From contig CAZNRY010000101.1 of the NCBI GenBank assembly GCA_964575675.1, positions 1 to 14,674 of the forward strand: 14,674 bases of DNA, given 5' to 3'. The stretch is from CAZNRY01 sp964575675. GTDB lineage: Bacteria > Eisenbacteria > RBG-16-71-46 > CAIMUX01 > VGJL01. Below, in pieces: positions 1-7,553 of the stretch. Numbering within the stretch: the first letter of the stretch is position 1; every line of letters begins with the position of its first letter. The notes below the pieces were generated by a model. That model worked only from the letters and a program-made list of their open reading frames with translations, did no database searches and was not told where the DNA came from. Both the position numbers and the translations under genes were made by a program.

Positions 1-301
1 TTTCCGCAGGCAATGGACCCCTTTGTCGCAGGTCGATGAAGGCGATGAATCCCTGAAGTTGCGGATGCCTGGCCGACACACGACGCCCGTGCCAGTGCAC
101 GCCGAAGCAGATCCGGCAGGATCGATCCCCAGTGAGCAGACCGTCGCCCGACCCGATCCGTCCGCGCGACGCGCGATCCACAACCCACACGACCGTGGGA
201 TTCTCAGGATGCGCGCTGCGCGCCTCGATCCTTCAGGCGGCGCCTGCCATGGGATTCAGCGCCTCGCGCGGACGATCGCGGACTTGGATGGAACCCGCCG
301 T
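1..301. other. Unassigned region downstream of the flavoenzyme operon
   Basis: No convincing gene is seen here. On the minus strand an open frame without a good start codon runs off the window edge. It can begin only at GTG codons, carries a C-R-I-C pair and lacks a clear ribosome binding site, so it may be the 5' part of a gene continuing outside or simply an open frame in GC-rich DNA. An imperfect GC hairpin (around 210-236) lies 65-90 bases past the last operon gene. It has no T-tract, so it is not called as a terminator. Confidence 0.4.
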
Positions 302-1885
302 CTACCCCTTGAGGATCTTCTCGACCTCGAGTCGATCCACATCCAGTACGTAGGTGATGCCGCTGATTCTCGCGGCCTCGGGAGTGAGCGCAGCGATGTC
401 ATCTCGACTGATATACTGCAATGCGAACTTGCGGCTCCCCGCCATCAACTGGCGAAGCCCCTGTGCGAGCCTCTCGTAGTACGTGTACAGACCGAGAGCG
501 CCGGGGGGGACCTTCGCGAAAGTCTCCGCCCCCAGTTCCTGGCGGAGGTCGGATGCGGTCACGAAGATCTCGTCCACCGTGTTCCCGAATCGCTCGACGT
601 ACACCGGAACCTGCTGTTCCTCGATCGTCCGGCCGATCGTCTTCCCGACCATCGCGGCAGCGATCGGCGCTCGCGCCATCCCGATCAGCTTGACAAACGG
701 CGCGCCCATGGCCAATCCCTTGAAGATCTGGTCCTCGAACGTGAAGCCGCCCGCAAAGGCTATCGCTGGCACGTACGCGCCGCGATCCGCGAGTTGCTTG
801 GCGTACTGATAGACAAGCGAATGGATCTCGACTGGCGGAATCCCCCATTCGTTCATCATCCGCCACGGGCTCATACCGGTCCCTCCCCCCGCCGCATCCA
901 CGGTGAGGAGGTCCACCCCGTATTTCGACGAGAACATGACGGCCCTCGCAAGGTCTGCCGGCCGGTAGGCGCCCGTCTTCAGAAAAACGTATTTCGCACC
1001 GGCATTCCTCAGCTCCTGCACACGCTGAGCGAAGGATTCCTCGGTGACCATCCCGACGCGCGAGTGGCGCTCGAACTCCTTGAAAGCGCCTTGCTCGAAG
1101 GCCCGAATGACGTGTGGATTCGAGGGATCAGGAAGAACGACATAGCCACGCTCCTGCAAGAACTGCGCCCTCGGCAGCTCCCGTATCTTCACTTCCCCGC
1201 CGATGTTTTTCGCTCCCTGCCCCCACTTGAGCTCCACGATCTCCACGCCCAACTGATCTATGGCGTATTCCTGGACCCCGAGGCGGGTGTCCTCGATGTT
1301 TGCCTGGACGATGATGGCGCCGCAGTTGTCACGCTGGAAGTCTTTGAATAACCGAACGCGGCGTTTCAAGTCGACCGTGTCCACGACGCGGCCTTGTTTG
1401 ATGACCGCCTGTGGATCCATCCCCACGACGTTCTCGCCGATCGTGAGACCGGTCCCCGCTAGTGCCGACCCGATGGCCAGGCCTTCCCAGTTGTTCTTCG
1501 CGATGTTCGTGGAGCCGATGCCCGGGATGATCCAGGGGTGGCGGAACTTGATCCCCCGATCATGCCCAAAAGCGACATCGAGATTGACCGCCGGGAAGAC
1601 CGCCTTGTCGCTGTCCGCCTCGATGCCCACCGCCCCGACCGCCGTGCCCATGATGTTGAAATGGGAGTAGTCGACCGGATAGATCTTCTCAGCAGCCGTC
1701 GTGATGACACCGAACGGTTGGGGGTAGATCACCTCGTGCCCGCGGTATGCCGACTTCCCGATCTCGCACATCCCGATGCAGCCATCGACGCAGGTCACGC
1801 ACATGCCTGAGGTCGGCACGACGGATCCCTCTGTCCGGTTCTTGGTCAGGGTTGCTGCGGATGCGTTTACCTTGGACAGTGACAT
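302..1885 (-). CDS. GltB-type FMN-binding protein (glutamate synthase central-domain family), no glutaminase domain
   Basis: This 527-aa protein belongs to the family of the FMN domain of glutamate synthase large subunit. Visible landmarks are W-G-Q-G-A-K (221-226), the loop D-A-A-G-G-G-T-G-M-S-P (330-340) and A-F-A-G-G-F (376-381), matching the FMN-binding barrel. It lacks the N-terminal glutaminase domain and C-terminal beta-helix of full GltB (about 1500 aa). It also lacks the usual GltB 3Fe-4S cysteines after the barrel. Instead four Cys (C29, C32, C36, C40) sit near the N-terminus, a plausible Fe-S site. The start at 1885 follows AAAGGAG at good spacing, and ATG shares one base with the TAA of the upstream gene (TAATG), indicating translational coupling. 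It is the last gene of the operon. The inferred role is the terminal FMN module of a NAD(P)H-linked complex. True glutamate synthesis is possible with free ammonia or another amine donor, but the substrate is not established. Confidence 0.85.
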   Translation of the reverse strand: MSLSKVNASAATLTKNRTEGSVVPTSGMCVTCVDGCIGMCEIGKSAYRGHEVIYPQPFGVITTAAEKIYPVDYSHFNIMGTAVGAVGIEADSDKAVFPAVNLDVAFGHDRGIKFRHPWIIPGIGSTNIAKNNWEGLAIGSALAGTGLTIGENVVGMDPQAVIKQGRVVDTVDLKRRVRLFKDFQRDNCGAIIVQANIEDTRLGVQEYAIDQLGVEIVELKWGQGAKNIGGEVKIRELPRAQFLQERGYVVLPDPSNPHVIRAFEQGAFKEFERHSRVGMVTEESFAQRVQELRNAGAKYVFLKTGAYRPADLARAVMFSSKYGVDLLTVDAAGGGTGMSPWRMMNEWGIPPVEIHSLVYQYAKQLADRGAYVPAIAFAGGFTFEDQIFKGLAMGAPFVKLIGMARAPIAAAMVGKTIGRTIEEQQVPVYVERFGNTVDEIFVTASDLRQELGAETFAKVPPGALGLYTYYERLAQGLRQLMAGSRKFALQYISRDDIAALTPEAARISGITYVLDVDRLEVEKILKG

Positions 1886-2583
1886 TATATGGGCTCCTTT
1901 CCGGTCGTGTTCCTCGTGATCTCGCATGCGACGCATGGCTCCATGTAGCACATCATGTCTTCAAACGTCTCTGTTTTCAGGCACGGCGGGCTTAGGTTTG
2001 CGCAACCGCCACAAACGGCCTTCTCCGGCTCGGTGAAGGTGCAGCGAAGCTGGCAGGCAGGACACACGTACATGCACCCTCCGCAGAGCCGGCACTCCTC
2101 GGAGCGAATGTCGAACGGCGTTCCAATGCCGCGCCGGCCGCCGCGACCGCGGAAGCCGATCGCCTTGGCCATCATCTGTTGCTCGCACATCCGAACGCAC
2201 AATCCGCACAGGATGCAGTCCTCGTGTTCCTGCTTGAATCGCTGCTGCCTCACTTCGTGCGCCGAGGCGAGATCCTGGATCACCTTGGATTGGGGACAGG
2301 TCGCCAGGAGAAGCTCCAGGACCATCTTGCGCGCCCGGACGACCCGCGCCGATGCCGTGCGCACCTTCAACCCCTCCTCGGCGGGGTAGGTGCATGATGA
2401 GACCAACCTGGCGTTCGCCCCGGTCCCGATTTCCACGACACACAGGCGGCAGGCCCCGTAAGGAGAAAGGCCGTCCATGTGACAGAGCGTCGGAATGGGG
2501 AAACCCAGGAACTTCGCGGCCTCCAGAATTGTGGTTCCTCGCTCTACCGACACCTCCAGTCCGTTGATCGTCAGCGTGGGCAT
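1885..2583 (-). CDS. HoxU/NuoG N-terminus-like iron-sulfur electron-transfer subunit
   Basis: A 232-aa soluble iron-sulfur protein. Residues 1-78 form a plant-type 2Fe-2S ferredoxin domain with ligands C34, C45, C48 and C64. Two 4Fe-4S motifs follow: C123-x2-C126-x2-C129-x3-C133 and C164-x2-C167-x2-C170-x3-C174. The His-Cys3 cluster usually lying between these parts in HoxU and NuoG is not seen: only C96 is present, with no H-x3-C-x2-C-x5-C. The C-terminus is unusually Cys-rich (C177, C181, C191, C194, C201, C212, C217, C220). In homologous complexes this subunit carries electrons between the NuoF-type flavoprotein and the catalytic partner, here probably the GltB-like protein encoded next. 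The start at 2583 has AGAGGAG just upstream; the upstream ATG-like positions have none. It overlaps the end of the NuoF-GltD gene by 13 bases. Confidence 0.88.
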   Translation of the reverse strand: MPTLTINGLEVSVERGTTILEAAKFLGFPIPTLCHMDGLSPYGACRLCVVEIGTGANARLVSSCTYPAEEGLKVRTASARVVRARKMVLELLLATCPQSKVIQDLASAHEVRQQRFKQEHEDCILCGLCVRMCEQQMMAKAIGFRGRGGRRGIGTPFDIRSEECRLCGGCMYVCPACQLRCTFTEPEKAVCGGCANLSPPCLKTETFEDMMCYMEPCVACEITRNTTGKEPI

Positions 2584-5500
2584 GTCTGCTCCTCTGCATC
2601 CACGACGCCCTCCGTTCTCGGCGTTGTGCGCTGGGTGAACTCCAGATCGCACCTGAGGCAGCGCCTGGCCTCGTGCACCGCTTCCTCCTCGGACAACGCC
2701 CCCTCGACCTCGGCGAAGCTTCCCACCCGCGAGGTTGCCGGCATCGTGGGCACATTCACACGAGCCGTCACACCGGCTGTTTCGTCGCTGGAGGCCGACG
2801 GCGGAATGACCGCTTCCGGTAGATTCGTCCTAGCAGGCTCGACAAGCACTTGGCCTCGCAGATATCGATCGATGACTGCTGCCGCCTTCTTCCCAGCAGC
2901 GATCGCCTCGATGACGGTCCGAGGGCCGCTCACGACATCGCCGCCGGCAAACACCCCTGTCCGGCTCGTCGCGAACGTATCGGCGTCGGCTGCGATCGTT
3001 CCCCACTCCGTCATTGCCAGGCCGGTTGCGGAGAGTATCTCCACGTCCGGTTCCTCACTGATCGCGACGATCAGGGTGTTCAGATTCACCACGTACTCTG
3101 TTCCCGGCAGCGGGACTGGCCGACGGCGTCCGTCGGGACCACGAGCGCCGAGATCGTTCTTCACGAACTGCACTCCCGTCAGGGAGTTGTCAGCGTGGAG
3201 CACCTTCGTCGGGGTGACGAGTGTCACCAGCCCGACGCCCTCTTCCAGGGCCCCGACCACTTCCTCCTCGTATGCCGGCATCTCCTTGCGGGTGCGGCGG
3301 TAGTAGATCGTCACGCTGGAGACCCCTTGCTGCCGGATCGCAACCCTGGCCGCATCGAGCGCGGCGTTCCCCCCACCGATGATTCCGACCCGTCCGCGAG
3401 CAAGCTCCACGCCGCGCAGGTTGAACTCCTTCAGGAACTGAATGGATGGGTAGACGCCAGGGACATCTTCTCCGGGGACATCCAGTCTCCGGCTGCGATG
3501 AGCGCCGGTCGCCAGGAAGACGGCCTCGAAACCACGGAGAAGAAGCCCGTCCAAAGTGAAGTCACGTCCCAGCGAAGTCCTCACCTCGAGCGTCACGTTG
3601 GGGTCGAGGAGGGCGTCGATCTCCGCGATGAGGCCTTCGCGTGGAAGCCGGTAGGCCGGGATGGCGCTCACCATCATGCCGCCCGGGCGGTCTTCGGCCT
3701 CGAAGATCGTGGAACGATACCCTGCCAAGGAGAGGTAGTGGGCTGCAGCCAGGCCGGCAGGCCCGGCACCCACGATCGCCACCCTAGGTCCCTTCTCGAC
3801 CTTCCTGGCGACGGGCTCATACACGGCCGGTCCCACCCGGTCCGTCACGAAACGCTTCAACGCGCGGATGGAGATCGCCTCGCCGCCGCTCGTCCCGGCC
3901 CGGCACTTCTCCTCGCACGGATGGTCGCATACGCGTGCACAGACGGAAGGAAGCGGGTTCGCATCGCGAATCACCCGGTACGCGCCCTCGTAGTCCTGCT
4001 TCTCGATGAGCGCCACATAACGCCAGGCCTCCGTGCCGACAGGGCATGCCGACTGACACGGTGCTCCGACGAGTTCCTTGCACACAAACGCGTCGCACTT
4101 CTTCCGATGGATGTGCCCCTCATACTCGTGCCGGAAGTACTTCAACGTGCTGAGGACCGGGTTGGGCGCGGACTGCCCCAACCCGCACATTGTTGTGTCC
4201 TTTACGGCCAGAGCGAGCTCTTCCAGAAGATCCAGGTCGGTGGATGTGGCCTTGCCCAACGTGATGTCCTCCAGGATCTCGTGCATCCGCTGGGTGCCCT
4301 TGCGGCAGGTGAAGCACTTCCCGCACGACTCATCTTTGAGGAAGCTCATGAAGTACTTGGCGATATCCACCATGCAGGTGCCCTCGTCCATGACGATCAT
4401 GCCGCCCGAGCCCATCATGGATCCGGCCTCTCTCAAGCTCTCGTAGTCAATCGGCAGATCGAACATCGTCGCCGGGATGCATCCTCCGGATGGCCCGCCC
4501 GTTTGCACGGCCTTTAGTCGCATTCTGCCCAGAGGGCCCCCGCCGATCTCGTAAACGACGTCGCTGATCTTCATGCCCAGCGGGATCTCCACGAGACCGG
4601 TGTTTCGGATCTTGCCCACGAGCGAGAAGATCTTGGTTCCCGTGTTGCCGGGGACACCGACCGCCGCGTACGCGGCCGAACCGCGGCTGATAATCACCGG
4701 CACATTGGCCCAGGTTTCGACGTTGTTGATGCAGGTGGGATGGCCGTCAATTCCGCACTCGATGGGGTAGGGCGGACGCTGTCTCGGCTCGCCCATCCGT
4801 CCTTCAATGGACCGGATCAGCGCAGTCTCCTCGCCGCACACGAACGCACCTGCGCCTCGAACGATGCCGATATCGAAGGAGATGCCCGTGCCGAGGATAT
4901 CCGAACCCAGGAGTCCCAGGTCGCGCACCTGCCGGAGGGCGATGAGGAGATGCTTGATCGCCAGGGGATACTCGCTGCGGACATAGACGAAGCCCTGTGT
5001 CGCCCCGACGGCGATCGCCCCGATCAGCATCCCTTCGATGATAGCGTGCGGATTGCCCTCGAGGAGACTGCGGTCCATGTAGGCGCCCGGATCTCCTTCA
5101 TCCGCGTTGCAGACGACGTACTTGGGTTCCCCGGGTCTTCCCGATGACCGCGCCAGCTCCCACTTGTTGCCGGCCGGGAAGCCTGCACCACCGCGGCCTC
5201 GAAGCCCCGAAGCCTTGATCTCACCGATGATCCACTCGGGGTTTGGGTTCAAGAGGACCTTCTCGATGGCCGCGTAGCCACCCCGCCCGATGTAGTCGAA
5301 GATCCGGATGGGGTCCAGCTTCTGGTTGTTGCCTAAAAGGGTCCTCGTCTGCCCTCTGAAAAAAGGGATGTCCTTCTGGTCATGGCAGGGTCTCCGATCC
5401 TGAGGATCTCTGTAGATCAGCTCGTCGTCTACGAAACCCCCGAGGGCCGCGTCCACGACTCGAGCGACGTCCTCCATCCTGAGCTTGGGGTACAGGTGTT

Positions 5501-5756
5501 GCCCGGGCTCCACGACAATGAAGGGGTCCATCTCGCAAAAACCCTGGCACCCCGTGATCCTCAATCTGATCTTGTCCTGCAGGCCGCGCTCTAGGATGTG
5601 TCGCTTGATCACCCTGATGATGTTGTTGGAACCGCTGGCCAGCCCACCGGTACCGGCACAGACGACCAGGGTCAGTTTGCCGGCCTGATCTCCAGCCTCG
5701 CTCGATACACGTCCCCGAAGCTCAATCAGCTCCTGGACGGAGGAAAGTCTAGGCAT
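2571..5756 (-). CDS. NuoF/HydB-type NADH flavoprotein fused to GltD/NfnB-type FAD-NADPH oxidoreductase
   Basis: A 1061-aa fusion. Residues 27-105 are a thioredoxin-like 2Fe-2S domain (C33, C70, C74; the expected fourth ligand is G38). Residues 140-545 are NuoF: the Gly-rich nucleotide loop G-L-R-G-R-G-G-A-G-F (184-193), N-A-D-E-G-D-P-G (217-224) for FMN, and 4Fe-4S ligands C478, C481, C484 and C524. From about 550 it becomes GltD-like: Cys pairs C567/C571 and C606/C610/C614/C618 for the N-terminal 4Fe-4S clusters, an FAD loop G-A-G-P-A-G (663-668), a second nucleotide loop G-G-G-N-A-A (794-799) followed by Y-Y-R-R-T-R (818-823) of NADP(H) type, and the FAD end motif G-V-F-A-G-G-D (934-940). 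Family knowledge gives NADH oxidation at the NuoF FMN and NADPH chemistry at the GltD FAD. The start at 5756 has GGGAG upstream; a GTG at 5813 would overlap the previous gene and is less likely. Confidence 0.92.
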   Translation of the reverse strand: MPRLSSVQELIELRGRVSSEAGDQAGKLTLVVCAGTGGLASGSNNIIRVIKRHILERGLQDKIRLRITGCQGFCEMDPFIVVEPGQHLYPKLRMEDVARVVDAALGGFVDDELIYRDPQDRRPCHDQKDIPFFRGQTRTLLGNNQKLDPIRIFDYIGRGGYAAIEKVLLNPNPEWIIGEIKASGLRGRGGAGFPAGNKWELARSSGRPGEPKYVVCNADEGDPGAYMDRSLLEGNPHAIIEGMLIGAIAVGATQGFVYVRSEYPLAIKHLLIALRQVRDLGLLGSDILGTGISFDIGIVRGAGAFVCGEETALIRSIEGRMGEPRQRPPYPIECGIDGHPTCINNVETWANVPVIISRGSAAYAAVGVPGNTGTKIFSLVGKIRNTGLVEIPLGMKISDVVYEIGGGPLGRMRLKAVQTGGPSGGCIPATMFDLPIDYESLREAGSMMGSGGMIVMDEGTCMVDIAKYFMSFLKDESCGKCFTCRKGTQRMHEILEDITLGKATSTDLDLLEELALAVKDTTMCGLGQSAPNPVLSTLKYFRHEYEGHIHRKKCDAFVCKELVGAPCQSACPVGTEAWRYVALIEKQDYEGAYRVIRDANPLPSVCARVCDHPCEEKCRAGTSGGEAISIRALKRFVTDRVGPAVYEPVARKVEKGPRVAIVGAGPAGLAAAHYLSLAGYRSTIFEAEDRPGGMMVSAIPAYRLPREGLIAEIDALLDPNVTLEVRTSLGRDFTLDGLLLRGFEAVFLATGAHRSRRLDVPGEDVPGVYPSIQFLKEFNLRGVELARGRVGIIGGGNAALDAARVAIRQQGVSSVTIYYRRTRKEMPAYEEEVVGALEEGVGLVTLVTPTKVLHADNSLTGVQFVKNDLGARGPDGRRRPVPLPGTEYVVNLNTLIVAISEEPDVEILSATGLAMTEWGTIAADADTFATSRTGVFAGGDVVSGPRTVIEAIAAGKKAAAVIDRYLRGQVLVEPARTNLPEAVIPPSASSDETAGVTARVNVPTMPATSRVGSFAEVEGALSEEEAVHEARRCLRCDLEFTQRTTPRTEGVVDAEEQTCPR

Positions 5757-5796
5757 GTAGAGTTCGCTCCCGCTTAGGACTCGCCCGTGCCCTTGG

Positions 5797-6828
5797 CTAG
5801 GCCGCTCCGCCACCGAGATCCAGGATGTGGCCCTTGCAACCTTGCCGTGAACAGACCTGGACTACACCGCCTCCCTCGACGATCATCGGGACCATCGGCG
5901 CGCCACATTCGGGACAGCCCGTGCTGCTGCGCAGCTCCGTATGGCAATGGGGGCAGAAGAAGTTGATCACAGACTCCCTTGGAATCTCGTGCTCGGCTTC
6001 GACCACGTGGCTGCCGTAAAGACTGGACAGTCTGAGCCATCCGTGATCACCCCCGAAGGAAGCCGTCACTCGAACCGCCGGATGACCGTCGATGGATGTC
6101 CCGGGATCCATGAGCGTGTGATTGCACCGCGGACACCTCACACGAAGGGGGAAGATCCGCTCGTCTCCTATCCTCTCGACCCTGTCGAGTCCCGCACGGG
6201 ATTCCGCGATGATCGCTTTGATCTTTGGGGGACGCATTTGCGGGAAGTAGTGTCCGTCCACGACGACCACTGGACCCAGCGCGCAGGCACCCAGGCAGTT
6301 CACCGTCTCGAGGGTGAACTGGCGATCGGAGGTGGTCTCGCCTGGAGCCACGCCAAGTTCACGCTCGAGCTCTCGGACCACGGCGGGGCCCCCGCGCACG
6401 TGACACGCCGTGCCCAGGCAGGCCGAGACCAGATGCTTCCCGCGAGGCTGTAGACTAAAGGCTCTGTAGAAGGTCGCCACGCCGTACACATCCACAAGCG
6501 ACATGTCGACGGCTTCGGCCACGGCCCTCAGCGCGTGCCTTGGAAGGTAGCCGTATCTGGACTGGATCTCCTCGAGCATCGCCATGAGGCCACCCGGGCG
6601 ACCAACATGTTTCGCAACGATGCCGCGGACACGGGGAGCCTCGTAGTTGTCGAACTCCTCGCATTCCCAGACCACAAGATCCGGGTTGCGATTCAGCGTC
6701 ATGCAGGTTGGGGCAAGATTGCATGTAGAACAGATACCGGTGTACTGCCCTGGCTGACCAACGCTCTGGGGTGCGCCGGTCCCCGTGCCGGCCCCTCCCG
6801 TCGATCCCTTCTCGGTCGTCTCGTCCAT
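5797..6828 (-). CDS. NuoE/HoxE-like 2Fe-2S subunit with N-terminal Cys4 module and C-terminal zinc ribbons
   Basis: A 343-aa protein, about twice the usual NuoE length. The core (65-215) is the thioredoxin-like NuoE fold with G-V-A-T-F-Y (116-121) and 2Fe-2S ligands C137, C142, C178 and C182. The N-terminal extension carries C33-x2-C36-x5-C42-x13-C56 ending W-E-C-E-E-F-D-N-Y, nearly the same as a module in the small protein encoded just upstream. The C-terminal 115 residues hold paired cysteines C232/C235, C292/C295, C305/C308 and C326/C331, probably zinc-binding ribbons. NuoE subunits normally dock on NuoF and accept or buffer electrons from its FMN, and the NuoF fusion gene follows after 40 bases. 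The start at 6828 has GCGGAGG five bases ahead. Soluble; no membrane segments. Confidence 0.9.
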   Translation of the reverse strand: MDETTEKGSTGGAGTGTGAPQSVGQPGQYTGICSTCNLAPTCMTLNRNPDLVVWECEEFDNYEAPRVRGIVAKHVGRPGGLMAMLEEIQSRYGYLPRHALRAVAEAVDMSLVDVYGVATFYRAFSLQPRGKHLVSACLGTACHVRGGPAVVRELERELGVAPGETTSDRQFTLETVNCLGACALGPVVVVDGHYFPQMRPPKIKAIIAESRAGLDRVERIGDERIFPLRVRCPRCNHTLMDPGTSIDGHPAVRVTASFGGDHGWLRLSSLYGSHVVEAEHEIPRESVINFFCPHCHTELRSSTGCPECGAPMVPMIVEGGGVVQVCSRQGCKGHILDLGGGAA

Positions 6829-6913
6829 CGGCGCCTCCGCAGCCCATGAGAGCTGTACCCACCCGACCTCCTCCGGCCGCAGTCTCAGATCTCACCCAGT
6901 CCTCACGCGACGA

Positions 6914-7261
6914 TTAGACCCTGTATTCGGCGCAGTGCCAGACACCTCCTTCAGGCCGGGGGTAGCTGCAGGTCTGTCGCTCGGCACAGTTCACGCACAG
7001 CCCGGCGCGTCCTCCGTAGTCCTCGAATCCCGCCTCAACATCAGGGCTGGCCGCATATGTTGGAGCGGTTGGCTCCACATAGTTGTCGAAGTTCTCACAG
7101 TCCCAGATCATCAGGCTGGGATTCTCGATCAGGTGGATGCAGTTGGGTGCCAGATTGCAGGTGATGCAGATACTCCTGGTCTCAGGTGACGCTGCAGCGA
7201 CCTGCTGGCTCGGTGTCAGCCTTGTCGTATTGCTGGTCTCCCGCTTCTCGACATGAGCCAT
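6914..7261 (-). CDS. Small protein with two Cys4 W-x-C modules, first gene of the operon
   Basis: A 115-aa protein of unknown function and first gene after the sigma-54 promoter. It has two copies of one motif: C32-x2-C35-x5-C41-x13-C55 and C89-x2-C92-x5-C98-x11-C110. The last Cys follows W-x in each copy (W53, W108). The first copy shares T-C-N-L-A-P and F-D-N-Y with the N-terminal extension of the NuoE-like subunit. The spacing suggests a small metal or Fe-S site. It lacks a signal peptide and membrane segments. The start at 7261 is set by an ideal AAGGAGG seven bases upstream; the much longer open frame that runs further upstream crosses promoter and terminator signals and is not coding. 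An 85-base gap with no visible element separates it from the NuoE gene. It could be an accessory electron-transfer subunit or an assembly/regulatory partner; the role is inferred only from position. Confidence 0.8.
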   Translation of the reverse strand: MAHVEKRETSNTTRLTPSQQVAAASPETRSICITCNLAPNCIHLIENPSLMIWDCENFDNYVEPTAPTYAASPDVEAGFEDYGGRAGLCVNCAERQTCSYPRPEGGVWHCAEYRV

Positions 7262-7268
7262 CCCCCAT

Positions 7269-7275
7269 CCTCCTT
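7269..7275 (-). promoter_or_regulatory. Strong Shine-Dalgarno site of the small Cys4 gene
   Basis: On the minus strand the sequence is AAGGAGG, seven bases before the ATG at 7261. An out-of-frame ATG lies directly after it, so this site decides the start in favour of 7261. Confidence 0.8.
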
Positions 7276-7339
7276 CTCTCAAACCGACTACCCGACGGTT
7301 CTGTCCATCTGCCGATGTCCATTGTCTCGCGGACAAACG

Positions 7340-7356
7340 TGCAAGCACCGTGCCAA
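7340..7356 (-). promoter_or_regulatory. Sigma-54 (-24/-12) promoter of the flavoenzyme operon
   Basis: Read on the minus strand the sequence is TTGGCACGGTGCTTGCA, matching the sigma-54 consensus YTGGCACGRNNNTTGCW at every defined position. GG and GC have the invariant 10-base register. Transcription would start near 7329, giving a leader of about 68 nt before the first operon gene. The neighbouring upstream gene encodes a sigma-54-dependent activator, which strongly supports function. Activator binding sites would be expected in 7390-7520 but none stands out by eye. Confidence 0.9.
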
Positions 7357-7523
7357 AGCAACCGCCGACGCATTCGGGCTTTGCGAACGAAGATGCCCCG
7401 CACAACTGGCTTGCATTGCATTTGGTTAGGAAGGGGGAATCGCCGGACAAAGAAGAGAAGTCGATCCGAGGTGACACGTGCGAGCCAAGCCACCCGATGG
7501 AAGAGGCGGGGAGAACAGAACCA

Positions 7524-7542
7524 CCGGGGAGTTTCTCCCCGG
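7524..7542 (-). terminator. Hairpin terminator after the response regulator gene
   Basis: A perfect 8-bp stem CCGGGGAG/CTCCCCGG with a 3-base loop lies 11 bases past the regulator stop codon. The downstream minus-strand sequence is only moderately T-rich (TGGTTCTGTTCT), so it is a weak-tailed intrinsic terminator. It would insulate the sigma-54 promoter from read-through. Confidence 0.6.
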
Positions 7543-7553
7543 CGATCGCGAGA

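Noticed and set aside
1..233. Minus-strand open frame with a C-R-I-C pair running off the left edge
   Set aside because: No ATG, no good ribosome site and no recognised family; too little is in view to call a gene.
23..1351. Long plus-strand open frame (442 codons) opposite the GltB-like gene
   Set aside because: It is the antisense of a well-recognised gene, has no family signature and is rich in Arg/Pro/Asp-type shadow composition expected in GC-rich DNA.
2850..4517. Long plus-strand open frame (555 codons) opposite the NuoF-GltD gene
   Set aside because: It lies fully antisense to a fusion protein with many intact motifs, and its own translation shows no domain.
302..7261. Operon as an electron-bifurcating [FeFe] hydrogenase or NAD-reducing [NiFe] hydrogenase
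   Set aside because: No H-cluster motifs and no large/small [NiFe] subunit are present; the catalytic partner is instead a GltB-type FMN protein.
7337..7485. Repeated ACGTGC[A/G]AGC near the sigma-54 promoter as activator sites
   Set aside because: Only two imperfect copies, one overlapping the promoter itself, and no dyad symmetry as expected for a Fis-type activator.
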